In this document: one piece after another, positions 45,301 to 54,816 of the stretch
How positions within the stretch are numbered: position 1 is the first letter of the stretch
Layout: each line of letters opens with the position of its first letter
Source of the DNA: Pseudoalteromonas luteoviolacea NCIMB 1942
Lineage (GTDB): Bacteria; Pseudomonadota; Gammaproteobacteria; Enterobacterales; Alteromonadaceae
Direction: 5' to 3'
DNA: 64,000 nucleotides
Assembly: GCF_001625595.1 (NCBI RefSeq)
Contig: NZ_AUXT01000162.1
Span: 1-64,000, forward strand
Position numbers and translations under genes: made by a program
Notes under the pieces: generated by a model
Seen by the model: the letters and a program-made list of their open reading frames with translations, nothing else
The model's database searches: none
Told to the model about the DNA's origin: nothing

Positions 45301-48300
45301 TGTGCCAAACGGTCGCTCTGCTCTGCTAATTGCTGGTAATTCAACTCAGTATCTGCAAATTTCAAAGCCGTGTGTCGTGTGTACTGCGTTGCAATATCGC
45401 GCAGCCGCTCTATCACTAACGGCGCGGGTGCATGTGCTTGGCCCTGACCTAAAGCATGTAATTGCGCTTGCTCTGCATCAGGGATCAACTGCAAGTCTGC
45501 AACGCGCTGGGGTTGTGAACCAACCAAAGCGGTGAGTAGTGTGTTAAGCGCGCTTGCCAGCTCTACACGACGCGCCTTACTGAAGCGCTCTTTGGCAAAT
45601 TCAAACTCAATGTTAGTAAGGCCATCATTGTTTTCATAACAGTTAAGTACTAATTCAAACTGCGCTTCGCTGGCGTCAATGGTCACAGGGCTCACATCCA
45701 GCGCTGGTAATGTAAGCAAGGCATCGCCGTCCACACGTTGATGGTTAATCATCACTTGGAACAGTGGCTGTGCTAGGTCTCGGTCTAGATTCAGGCTGTC
45801 TAACAGCTGCTCAAATGGCAAGTCTTGGTGCGCTTGTGCGCCTAACATATGGGTTTTGACTTGCGCAAGCACCTCGCTCAGCAGTGTATCACCGCTTATT
45901 TCAGTGGTGATCACTTGAGTATTAACAAAGAAACCCACTAAAGATTCAGTGCCCACAGTGTGACGATTGGCAATCGGCATCCCAACGCGGATCGTAGACT
46001 GGCCACTGTAGCGATGCAGTAATACCTTGAGCGCTGACATCAAGACATTGAATAGGCTGGTATTATTAGCTTTAGCATAGTCCACTAAAGCCGCTTTTAA
46101 CTGCGTATCAAGCTGCACTTGCTCCGTTACTGCTTGATAGGCACTTTGTACAGAGTTTAAATCACTGGGCAGACGCAGTGCTGATAAGTCATCCCCAATG
46201 ACGCCATGCCAATATGCTAGTTGCTGGGCTTTCACCTCGTCATTCAACCATGCGCGTTGCCACCTGGCATAATCGCTATAACGTATTGTTGCTGTGTCAG
46301 GCAAGTGCAACGCGCCCGCCTGTGCTTGACCATATGCCTTGGCAAAATCGTTAATAATAATCTGTAATGACCACGCATCAGAGATAATATGGTGCATTAC
46401 TACCACCAGCTCATGACGCATGTCACTGTATTTTATAAGCCCCACTCTAAACAGGTTGCCCTGAGTCAACACAAACGGCTGAGCGACAAAGTTTGCTCGC
46501 CAAGTGCGGCTATCTGCGCCTTGAGACGCGTCAAACACCTGATAAATACACGCACCTTCAGTGGCAATATACTGAGATACCTGTGCATCTTGGTCTTCCA
46601 CATACACAGTGCGCAGTGCATCATGGCTGTTTTGGACGTAATCCAATGCGCTTTGCAATGCGCTGGTATTGAGTTGCCCATCCAACATCAACGCGCCCTT
46701 AATATGGTACGCGCTGCTCTGCGGCGAGAGCTTCCATAAGAACCACTGGCGTTGTTCGGCAAACGATAATCCAGTATAAGTCTCAGCATCACGTACCAGC
46801 GGTAACCGATTAGTTGCGCTGTTGCCGTCAATCATTGATGCCAATTGCGCAAGGTCCTCGGTGCTGAATAGCTGCGCAATTTCAAAGTTTAACCCTGCGC
46901 TCTGACCTTGACTGGCGACACTCAATGCTTTGATTGAATCCCCCCCAAGGGCAAAGAAGTTATCACGACGGCCGACTTTTTCTGCCCCCAGTACCGACTG
47001 CCAAATTGCCGCGAGGCGCAATTCAGTCTCAGTTATTGGCGCCTCATATGCTTGGACAGCTTGCCACTGCGGTTTTGGCAGCGCTTTGCGGTCAATCTTG
47101 CCATTGCTATTGTGTGGCATGTTGTCAAGTGCGATGACAAGTGCTGGCACCATGTAGTCAGGGAGCCACTGCGCAATGTGGCTTTTTAGTTCGTCACCAT
47201 TAAGTTCTAAGCCCGACACATAGCCAACCAATTGTGTGCTGCCAGTGCTGTTGTCATCCACAACCACGGCTTCAACTACGCCGTCACAGCGATAGAGCTG
47301 CGCCTCAATGTCACCGAGCTCAATACGATAACCACGGATCTTCACCTGATGGTCGGTGCGGCCTAAGTACTCAAGCTGACCGTGTTCATTCCAACGCACT
47401 AAGTCTCCGGTGCGATATAAACGGCTACCATCCGTTGCAAACGGATTGGCCACAAAGCGCTCGGCACTGAGCTCAGGTCGCGCTAAATAGCCGCGAGCTA
47501 AGCCGGCGCCCGCAATGTAAAGTTCCCCAGCGACACCTTGTGGGCATAGGTTTAGCTGGTTATCAAGCACATACAACTGCGTATTTAACGTCGCAGCGCC
47601 AAGGTGCACTGGTGATTGCTCAACACGGTAACAACTCGACCAAATGGTCGTTTCGGTTGGCCCGTACATATTCCAAAGTTCAACACCCGTTGCGGTTAAA
47701 TCAGTCACGAGTTCCGCAGGCAGCGCTTCGCCGCCACACAGCGCCAGCTTGCCAGCCACGTCGGTCAGTAGGTTGAGCGCTAACAGACTGCGCCAACCCG
47801 CAGGGGTAGCTTGCAGTAAGTCTTGCTGTGCTAATAATTCAGGTGTGAGCGTCGTAGCATTGTTTGCGACGGTCACAGCACCACCGCTGATCAACGGCAA
47901 GTAAATTTCTAGTCCAGAAATATCAAACGACAATGAGGTGAGTGCGAGCGCATTCACCGCCTCACTTAATCCCAATTGCTGCCTCATTCCCAACAAGAAA
48001 TTGAGTAAGTTGCCATGACTTATCGCAACGCCTTTGGGTAAGCCGGTAGACCCAGAGGTATACAGGGTATACACCAGTTGTGCATGATGACGCGCTTTGA
48101 TTGGCGTACTGTCTGCGTAATTGTCTAGTGCAATTTCAGAAACATTTAAACATCTTACGGCATTGCCAAACGTTGCTGCTGTATTGGTCAAGACAAGCGT
48201 TGCTCCGCTGTGCTCACAGATATAATCGCGACGCGCGTCAGGCAGCTCCAAAGCAATTGGGACGTAAACGCCGCCCGCTTTACCGATGGCTAACATTGCC

Positions 48301-51300
48301 ACAATCATATCAAAGCCGCGTGTCATGCTCACGGCCACGGGCATTTCGCTATCAACCCCCATTTCAATGAGTGCCTGTGCCAATTGATTCGCACGGCGGT
48401 TCAACTCACCATAACTAAGTGCTTCGCCTTGCTCATTGCGCACAGCTATCGCATGTGGCAATTGCTGTACCTGCACTTCAAATAGGGCCAATGCATCTAG
48501 ATCAGGCAGCGCTTCACTGCGCCCCTTACCCAGCTTGCCTAGTACATCTTGCGCACGCTCATCCAACAACTGAACTTCACCAAGCGAATTGTCCACTTGC
48601 GCCTGTAATGTATCTAGTAAGAACCCTAAATTATTAGCAAATTTCGCCACCAACTCAGCGCTTAATTGCCAGCTCTGATAAGCAAAATTAATCGTTAGAC
48701 CTTGTGCCGTCTCGACAAAAACGGTCAGCGGATAATTGGTTTCTTCGCGGTTCTCAACCAAATTAAAACGTGCGCCGCCCAATTCAGACGCACCCAAAGT
48801 CTCAGAGATTGGGTAGTTTTCGAAAATCAGTAAACTGTCAAACAAGCCTTGCTGGTTGAAGTCCACCTGCCCTTCAGCTAGTTTTTGAATTTGATACAAA
48901 GGTGTGTGTTCAAACTCTCGGCTTGCCATGCTGTCTTGTTGGCGGGCTTTGAGCCATTGCCCCACCGAGAGCGCATTGTCTAGCGTGCTGATCACCGGTA
49001 AGGTATTGATAAATAGACCCACCGTACGGTCACTACCAACCAAGTCGGCAGGGCGGCCAGACGTCGTCGCGCCAAAGCAAACTGCTGATTTGTTCAGCAT
49101 TCGACCCAAAAGCAACGACCAAGCACCTTGTAAAACAGTATTAACGGTGATCTGTTGCTGTTGTGCAAAGCTTTGTAATTGCGCGGCTTGTTGCTCGCTT
49201 AATTGCAACGTATGCTGCGCATAGCCCAGTGACTCATCCAAACGACCGCGCACTTGCAACTGAGTTAAATATGAGGCATCACTCAGTAGCTCAAGGCGGC
49301 TTTGCCAGTAGCTGCCTCCCGCGGCGTCATCTTGGTTCGCTAAATACCCCAAGTAATCTTTAAACTGACCACCAGGTGACGGTAATGTTTGCGCTTGATA
49401 AGCTGCCATAACTTCGGCCAACACCGCCGTGCTGCTCCAACCATCTAGCAGCATATGGTGATAGGTCCAAATAAAATGATGCTGCGCTGGCGCTTGCTGA
49501 ACTAAGGTGAAAGACATCAGCCCAACTTGCTCTGTGACTGCAAAACCTTTATCAAGTATTGATTTGGCAAGGGTATGTGTCGATTGTGCAGGTTCTGCTT
49601 GCCAATCAAGCTCTGTAAATGCAACTTGATGGCCTTCTACCACATACTGTAAAGGCTGCTTAGCCGCCGAAATAAAGCCGCTGCGCAATGCGTCATGGCG
49701 CTCAACAACCTGTTTCCAAGCGGCTTTAAAGCGCATCACATCAAGGCTGCTAATATCCAATCTAAGCTGATTGAGATACGCTGCACTTTGTTCCACCATG
49801 GAGTGGAACATCATGCCTTGCTGCATGGGTGAAAGAGGATAAATACTGGAAACTCCCTGCTGTGAAATGGGGAGTGCATCCAGCTCTGCTTGAGACAGCG
49901 CCAGCAATGGCACATCGGCAGGGGTTAAGCGCACGTTGGCATCGAGGCAATGCTCGATTACCCGGCCAAACGCCTGTTCAAGCAAGTGGGCGAACTCGGC
50001 CATATCGGCCTGTAACAGGCATGCACAGCTGTAAGTCACGGCCAATTGCAACTGGCCGTTTTGAATTCCCCCATTGATGGCAATGTCTGCACTGAGTGCG
50101 TTTTCAGGGGCTATGCTACGGCCCACACCCTCAGTACTCATTTGCCACTCAGCCAGCTGCGTATTGCCATTGGCATCAAGCTGACCTAAGTAATTAAATT
50201 CAATTTGCGGTTTGCGCGCGCTATGCAGCGCTTGCTTTTGCGCCTCATTGCCAAAGCACTTAAAAGCACCGTAACCAATGCCTTTATTTGGCAGAGCACG
50301 CAAACGCTCTTTGGTATGAATAATCGTCTCTGCAATATTCGCGAAGCTGGCCAATTTAACGGGATACAGCGCCGTAAACCAGCCTATTGTACGGCTTAAA
50401 TCTAGTTGCGACTGCCACGGCTCACGACCATGCCCTTCAAGAAATACCTGCGCTTCATCGGCACCGGTCCATTGCTTCAAGGCCACACTTAACCCCGCCA
50501 ATAACAGCTCGTCGATTTGTGTTCGGTAAGGGCGCTGAGCCTGAGTTAACAATGCCTGAGTATGTGACTCGCTGAGCGTGATATTCAGCGTTTGTACACT
50601 GTGCATGGTGTCATCGCCATCAGCAACAAAGTTCGGTAAGTCTATCGCGTCGCTATGCTGCGACTGCCAAATTGCAAATTCGTCCTCGTGGGCAGTGGGG
50701 TAAGTTTGTAATTGCTGCGACCAGTATTGATAGCTGTGGCTCTTTGGTGCAAACGCGACCTCTTTACCAGATGCAGCCTGCTCAATACCTTGCAATAAGT
50801 CATCCACCAAGATACGCCAAGACACCCCATCAATGACAAGGTGATGGGCAATTAAAATCAACTGCTGACGAGTATCACTGTGAACGTATACAACGCGTAG
50901 TGAATCACCACGCATAATGTTTAAACTCGCTTGTGCCTGCTCCGCCAATTGCAGACAGTAACGGTCGAAATCTTGCTCTGTGGTTGATTGATACCACACC
51001 ACTTCACGGTAATCCGCTTCGTCATAGTCGCGATAAGATTGCAGCCACTCGCCCTGCTGCTGATATTGCAGTCTCAATCCATCATGATGCTCAATAAGTG
51101 CTTGCACACTCTCTGTTAGCGCCGCTAAACCTATGGTGGCTGGTGGCGTTAAGCGAATGGCTTGGTTCCAGTGATTAACTTGTTTGGGCTGTCTTGCAAA
51201 ATAAGTTTGCTGAATTGGTAACAAGGGGACTTCGCCACTGACAATTTGTGGGATCTTATCTTCTTCCCTTAATTCATTGAGTTCATTGGCCAATTGCGCA

Positions 51301-54300
51301 ATTGTTGGCGCTTCAAATACCAGCTTCGCACTGAGGACAAAACCATGCTGGCGCATCGCTGCAACAATTTGTAAGCTCAGAATGGAGTCGCCACCTAAGG
51401 CAAAAAAGTTATCATCACGGCCAATTGGGCTTTGACCAAGTACCTGCTGCCAAGTTTGACACAGCAGTTCTTCACGCTCGCCCTGAGGTGCTTGATAGGC
51501 AGTCTGAGTTTGCAGACTCGGGGCTGGCAGGGCTTTGCGGTCCACTTTACCATTGCTGCTCAGCGGTAATACATCCAGTACCATAATGGCACTCGGTACC
51601 ATGTAATCCGGCAGTGTATCAATGAGCCCTTGTTGCAACTGGCTTTCATCTAATGACTCGCCACTCACATACGCGGCCAAACGCGCGCCACCATTGGGCC
51701 CAGTGATGGCCACAACCACCGCTTCTTTCACGCCCGGCTGGGAAAATAATTGGGTTTCGATTTCGCCCAGCTCAATACGTAAGCCTCGGATCTTTACCTG
51801 ATGGTCGGTTCTCCCTAGATATTCAAGCTCGCCCAATTCACTCCAACGCACCAAGTCTCCGCTGCGATACAAGCGACTGCCGTCATTGGCAAATGGGTTG
51901 GCTACAAAACGCTCGGCACTGAGATCTGGGCGGTTAGCATAACCGCGGGCGAGGCCTATTCCGCCAATGTATAACTCACCCACAGCACCAATTGGGCTGA
52001 GGTTTAACTGTTGATCAAGCACCCACAACTCGCAGCCTGCAATCGGTTTGCCGATAGGAACCGCGTTGTCGGCGCGGCCATCACATTCGTAATAGCTGAC
52101 GTCGATGGCGGCTTCTGTCGGGCCATATAGGTTGTGAATTTCAAGCTCTGGTAGCAACTTCAAGGTGTCCGCTTGAAGGGCCGCAGGCAGTGCTTCACCG
52201 CTACAAATAATGTGTTTAATACTGTCACATTGCTGCGCCATTGGTTCACTGATAAAAGCCTGCAACATCGAGGGCACAAAGTGCAGTAAGGTCACTTGCT
52301 GGGCCTGAATAAGCGAGGCCAGTTCACGAGGCTCTTTGTGGATCTCAGGCTCCGCTACGACTAAGGTTGCACCGCGCATCAATGGCCAGAAAAACTCCCA
52401 AACAGACACATCAAACCCATACGGTGTTTTTTGCAGAACACGATCTGTTGCGCCAATTGGGTAGGCTTGGTCCTGCCAGCTAATGCGGTTATATAGAGCG
52501 TGGTGGTTATTCACCACGCCCTTGGGTTTACCGGTCGAGCCCGAGGTATAAATCACATACGCCGCCTGCGCAGGCAAAATAGTCACATTTGGGTAATCAT
52601 CATTTTGCCCAGCTAGCGTGGTTTCAAGCGTTGACCACACATAATAAGGCACTGAAAACGCGTTATTTTCGCGATTGCCCAGCACCAGTTTGAAGGTGCT
52701 ATTTTGCGCGATATACTCAACCCGGTCGGCCGGTAAATGAGGGTCAAGGGGCACATACGCTGCGCCACTTTTCATCACGCCGATTAACGCTATCACCATT
52801 TCGAAACTACGGTCGAAATACACCCCGACTTGGTCTTCAGCCCCAACGCCTTGTGCTATCAGCCAATTGGCCAACTGATTGGTGCGTAGTTCAAACTCCC
52901 CGTAGCTCAGGTGCTCACCAGCAAATATCAGTGCGTTGTGCTGCGGTGTTTGCTTAGCCTGTTCACTGATGATATCGGCAATAGAGCGTTGCCAAGGAAA
53001 TGCATCTACGCCTTTTGAGAATGCTTCAAGGCACTGCTGGCGCTGCTGCGGATACCAATCCAAGTATTGCAATGGAGAGTGTGGGTTGCTGACAACCGCA
53101 GATAATAATGCAGCGAGTTCATCTAAACAGTGCTTGGCAAAGGCTTGACTGTAAAGTGTGTTGGCGTAGTACAGGTGTAACGTTGTATCACTCGTAACTT
53201 CCTCAATCACATCTAATTGCAGGTCAAAAGGCATCGAAAAGCGCAGTGCTTGGGTGTCTTTGAGTGACACGCCTTGCAATGCATCCATAGCACCCTTGTC
53301 ACGTTTTAAGTAGTTAAACATGACCTGAAAAAGCGGGTGACTTCCGGTGCTGCGCTCAGGCTTAATGACATCCAAAAGGTGTTCAAACGGCAAGTCTTGA
53401 TTAGCCTGTGCAAATTGTGAAAACGATTTGGCTTTTTCCAGCAATGAGACAAAATTGTCTTCTGGCGCAACTTCTAATCGTACTACTTGAGTATTAATAA
53501 AAAAGCCGATGAGACCATGGGTTTGTGCATGGTGGCGATTGGCAATAGGTACCCCGACCTTCACATCACTTTGATCACTATAGCGATGCAGAAGGTACTG
53601 AAAGGCACTGAGCAGCACCAAATATGGCGTCACTTGGTGCTGTTTTGTCAGCCCTTGCACTTGTTGCCACAATGAATTTGGCAAAGCCAAGGAGTGCGTG
53701 CTAATCGGGTAGTTACCCCCTTGTCTTGCCAAGCTATTTGCAGGAAGACGTAGTGGCTCAAAATCGTCCCCAAGCGCCCCTTGCCAATCCGTTAACTGCT
53801 TGGCCAATAACTCCGATTGGTCTTGCTTGGCCAGCCATAACGCATGGTCCAAATAGTCTGCTTTGGTTTCAACTTCGGGTAAATCTTGCTGGGATTGCAG
53901 CAATGCATATGCTTGAATAAACTCATTAAATAGCTGCTGCATCGAAGTGCCATCGGTAACGATATGGTGCATCACCACCAGCAAGGTGCATTCGCCCTGT
54001 GCTTCTAACAAGGCTACGCGTAGCAGAGGCTCGGCCGTTAAATCAAAGGGTTTGTCTGCAATCTCAAACGCCTGCTGCGCTATATCGCTTTGCGTTGGAA
54101 TATCAATAAAGGTAAATGCATTGTCGTTTTGCAATTGCTGCACGGTGATGCCAGCATCTTCACTAAAACGACTATTCAAGATCCCGTGTTTGGCAACCAA
54201 GTGCGCAAAGCCAGCTTGCACCCACGCCTTATTCAATTGCCCCTGAAACGTCAGCGTACCCGCTAAGTTATAGACGCTATCTTGTGGGTCCAATTGCCAC

Positions 54301-54485
54301 GCGGTCCACAGACGTAGTTGGGCGGGCGTTAAAGGCACTTTGGCCATTCTATCTTGACGCACATCCAACTGATTTTGTTGCGCTCTGGCCTGACTATCGA
54401 CCAATTTGGCTTTAAGTTTTAGCTGTTGTTCTTCAGTTAATGCGCCACCGCGCTCGCGTCTTCTTCTGCGCTTTTGCTCGCTCAT
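42321..54485 (-). CDS. NRPS: C-A(Ser)-T-E-C-A(Gly)-T-C-A(Arg)-T-C
   Basis: 4054 residues; domains in order (approximate positions). C 50-490 (HHIVTDG at 174-180); A 505-970, code D-V-W-H-I-S-L-I-D, serine; T 985-1055; epimerase 1065-1515 (HHLVIDG, EGHGRE, GWFTALYPV); C 1520-1960 (HHMLLDG; opens YPLSPMQQGMMFHS, the form that follows an epimerase); A 1980-2440, code D-I-L-Q-L-G-M-I-W, glycine; T 2455-2520; C 2535-2970 (HHIISDA); A 2990-3460, code D-A-E-D-I-G-A-V-T, acidic pocket typical of arginine/lysine, most likely Arg; T 3475-3545; C 3565-3990 (HHIISDG). It ends in a very basic tail (KKRKMAKFGKLKK) and starts with another basic patch (KRRRRRER), possible docking elements. The last C domain lacks a partner A domain here and must serve the I-A(Asp)-T protein encoded next. 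Start chosen 11 codons inside the open frame, after AGGTGG. Confidence 0.93.
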   Translation of the reverse strand: MSEQKRRRRRERGGALTEEQQLKLKAKLVDSQARAQQNQLDVRQDRMAKVPLTPAQLRLWTAWQLDPQDSVYNLAGTLTFQGQLNKAWVQAGFAHLVAKHGILNSRFSEDAGITVQQLQNDNAFTFIDIPTQSDIAQQAFEIADKPFDLTAEPLLRVALLEAQGECTLLVVMHHIVTDGTSMQQLFNEFIQAYALLQSQQDLPEVETKADYLDHALWLAKQDQSELLAKQLTDWQGALGDDFEPLRLPANSLARQGGNYPISTHSLALPNSLWQQVQGLTKQHQVTPYLVLLSAFQYLLHRYSDQSDVKVGVPIANRHHAQTHGLIGFFINTQVVRLEVAPEDNFVSLLEKAKSFSQFAQANQDLPFEHLLDVIKPERSTGSHPLFQVMFNYLKRDKGAMDALQGVSLKDTQALRFSMPFDLQLDVIEEVTSDTTLHLYYANTLYSQAFAKHCLDELAALLSAVVSNPHSPLQYLDWYPQQRQQCLEAFSKGVDAFPWQRSIADIISEQAKQTPQHNALIFAGEHLSYGEFELRTNQLANWLIAQGVGAEDQVGVYFDRSFEMVIALIGVMKSGAAYVPLDPHLPADRVEYIAQNSTFKLVLGNRENNAFSVPYYVWSTLETTLAGQNDDYPNVTILPAQAAYVIYTSGSTGKPKGVVNNHHALYNRISWQDQAYPIGATDRVLQKTPYGFDVSVWEFFWPLMRGATLVVAEPEIHKEPRELASLIQAQQVTLLHFVPSMLQAFISEPMAQQCDSIKHIICSGEALPAALQADTLKLLPELEIHNLYGPTEAAIDVSYYECDGRADNAVPIGKPIAGCELWVLDQQLNLSPIGAVGELYIGGIGLARGYANRPDLSAERFVANPFANDGSRLYRSGDLVRWSELGELEYLGRTDHQVKIRGLRIELGEIETQLFSQPGVKEAVVVAITGPNGGARLAAYVSGESLDESQLQQGLIDTLPDYMVPSAIMVLDVLPLSSNGKVDRKALPAPSLQTQTAYQAPQGEREELLCQTWQQVLGQSPIGRDDNFFALGGDSILSLQIVAAMRQHGFVLSAKLVFEAPTIAQLANELNELREEDKIPQIVSGEVPLLPIQQTYFARQPKQVNHWNQAIRLTPPATIGLAALTESVQALIEHHDGLRLQYQQQGEWLQSYRDYDEADYREVVWYQSTTEQDFDRYCLQLAEQAQASLNIMRGDSLRVVYVHSDTRQQLILIAHHLVIDGVSWRILVDDLLQGIEQAASGKEVAFAPKSHSYQYWSQQLQTYPTAHEDEFAIWQSQHSDAIDLPNFVADGDDTMHSVQTLNITLSESHTQALLTQAQRPYRTQIDELLLAGLSVALKQWTGADEAQVFLEGHGREPWQSQLDLSRTIGWFTALYPVKLASFANIAETIIHTKERLRALPNKGIGYGAFKCFGNEAQKQALHSARKPQIEFNYLGQLDANGNTQLAEWQMSTEGVGRSIAPENALSADIAINGGIQNGQLQLAVTYSCACLLQADMAEFAHLLEQAFGRVIEHCLDANVRLTPADVPLLALSQAELDALPISQQGVSSIYPLSPMQQGMMFHSMVEQSAAYLNQLRLDISSLDVMRFKAAWKQVVERHDALRSGFISAAKQPLQYVVEGHQVAFTELDWQAEPAQSTHTLAKSILDKGFAVTEQVGLMSFTLVQQAPAQHHFIWTYHHMLLDGWSSTAVLAEVMAAYQAQTLPSPGGQFKDYLGYLANQDDAAGGSYWQSRLELLSDASYLTQLQVRGRLDESLGYAQHTLQLSEQQAAQLQSFAQQQQITVNTVLQGAWSLLLGRMLNKSAVCFGATTSGRPADLVGSDRTVGLFINTLPVISTLDNALSVGQWLKARQQDSMASREFEHTPLYQIQKLAEGQVDFNQQGLFDSLLIFENYPISETLGASELGGARFNLVENREETNYPLTVFVETAQGLTINFAYQSWQLSAELVAKFANNLGFLLDTLQAQVDNSLGEVQLLDERAQDVLGKLGKGRSEALPDLDALALFEVQVQQLPHAIAVRNEQGEALSYGELNRRANQLAQALIEMGVDSEMPVAVSMTRGFDMIVAMLAIGKAGGVYVPIALELPDARRDYICEHSGATLVLTNTAATFGNAVRCLNVSEIALDNYADSTPIKARHHAQLVYTLYTSGSTGLPKGVAISHGNLLNFLLGMRQQLGLSEAVNALALTSLSFDISGLEIYLPLISGGAVTVANNATTLTPELLAQQDLLQATPAGWRSLLALNLLTDVAGKLALCGGEALPAELVTDLTATGVELWNMYGPTETTIWSSCYRVEQSPVHLGAATLNTQLYVLDNQLNLCPQGVAGELYIAGAGLARGYLARPELSAERFVANPFATDGSRLYRTGDLVRWNEHGQLEYLGRTDHQVKIRGYRIELGDIEAQLYRCDGVVEAVVVDDNSTGSTQLVGYVSGLELNGDELKSHIAQWLPDYMVPALVIALDNMPHNSNGKIDRKALPKPQWQAVQAYEAPITETELRLAAIWQSVLGAEKVGRRDNFFALGGDSIKALSVASQGQSAGLNFEIAQLFSTEDLAQLASMIDGNSATNRLPLVRDAETYTGLSFAEQRQWFLWKLSPQSSAYHIKGALMLDGQLNTSALQSALDYVQNSHDALRTVYVEDQDAQVSQYIATEGACIYQVFDASQGADSRTWRANFVAQPFVLTQGNLFRVGLIKYSDMRHELVVVMHHIISDAWSLQIIINDFAKAYGQAQAGALHLPDTATIRYSDYARWQRAWLNDEVKAQQLAYWHGVIGDDLSALRLPSDLNSVQSAYQAVTEQVQLDTQLKAALVDYAKANNTSLFNVLMSALKVLLHRYSGQSTIRVGMPIANRHTVGTESLVGFFVNTQVITTEISGDTLLSEVLAQVKTHMLGAQAHQDLPFEQLLDSLNLDRDLAQPLFQVMINHQRVDGDALLTLPALDVSPVTIDASEAQFELVLNCYENNDGLTNIEFEFAKERFSKARRVELASALNTLLTALVGSQPQRVADLQLIPDAEQAQLHALGQGQAHAPAPLVIERLRDIATQYTRHTALKFADTELNYQQLAEQSDRLAHYLCAQQHKVVAVRFERGTEMVVAALAVLKSGATYVPIDPSLPIERQQYIVQQSAASLMLSDDTSTQLQGAYIQCLESGLVADYPATPINQVIQPQQLAYMIFTSGSTGLPKGVAVSHQALADHCYAMQQTYQYQSQDHALLFASMGFDAALEQLLMPLLCGAQLSVVDPKALSPDALVDYAATAGVTVVDLPPAYLRHVSTLGSVRLCIVGGEGWHRGDFKLAQQSLPQAQFVNAYGPTEAVVTPTLWIGDAQSQVAGRYVPIGLPMGNRQVYVLDNALNLLPKGATGELYIGGSCLAAGYIGQPELTAERFVANPFGDQGGRLYRTGDLVRWNEDEQLEYLSRVDDQIKIRGHRIELGEIEAQLSALAGVEQAIVVVQSAKEQPVLVAYAVTVHTANELQAQLRETLPDYMIPQAIEIMAQLPLNQNGKVDRKRLPDVNLADNASGYVAPQGELEQQIAHVWQSLLHVEQVGRHDNFFALGGDSITALRLVSRFNELGEYGIEVKDIFSAQDLAALAQCVSESSQGVKRLALSRVERTALMQVSPAQQSLWLTDRLSTNEADKAAYNIAGAVELSGELDVIALEQAFNALLTRHEILRSRFVDVEGEPRVEVLENLTFKLAVEPIDNTLLAQHLRNEFEQQHFDLSAAPLMRAKVLQLGEQHYQLLVSMHHIISDGWSIANLVQELGVFYAERLGDSSLAAKLTPLEVQYADYASWQTARLASPEGAHNKVFWQQQLQAAPPVSVLPLHLPRPDKPSSQGEQVVFDIAPELSAQLRALSEAHHLSLFALLKASYMAFLSQQTGQQDLVVGTDLAGREEAALEPLIGFFIKVLPVRIMLKTDDSFISLAQQVQQQLLAVQDHQLLTLENIAQVADTPRQNGVSPIFQQLFVMQNTPQPRWPVEGIEISELPSEGVTSKFDSAIFIEPTAQGLSGNMVFKRELYVKDKMQATLTEWLGLLATLASQPEQALPKPKRSGGMKKRKMAKFGKLKK

Positions 54486-54764
54486 GCTGATTCCACCTGG
54501 ATCTCGATTATTATGCACTGCTAATCTGGTTGACTGGGTGATACGGGTTTCAACTTACATCCCCGTTTCACCACATCGCAATTCTTGGCGCTATTTACCT
54601 ACTGACAGACATAAAACCACACCACTCATATAAGTGTAAGCTATTGTTTTAAATCACTTAAACTAGCTTTATGACTGAGTTTTGTACATCGCTTGTTATT
54701 TTGATGTGTTGGTAAATTTGCCCTTGATGCCAGCTAGACGTTGGGAAATGAAAAAAATAAAGCA
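54486..54764 (-). promoter_or_regulatory. Promoter/leader region of the large NRPS gene
   Basis: About 280 bp between the PKS terminator and the NRPS start. No gene is present. On the minus strand an AT-rich stretch (54620-54700) could hold a promoter (for example TACACT as -10 near 54636-54641), but this is weak. No Fur consensus was seen. Confidence 0.3.
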
Positions 54765-54783
54765 GGAGGCCACAATGGCCTCC
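54765..54783 (-). terminator. Terminator after the PKS gene
   Basis: GGAGGCCA / TGGCCTCC, 8-bp perfect GC-rich stem with a 3-base loop. On the minus strand it runs into TGCTTTATTTTTTT. It lies 34 bp past the PKS stop. Confidence 0.8.
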
Positions 54784-54816
54784 AAAAAATTCAGTGGTAG
54801 GTTAGATATGGCAAAG

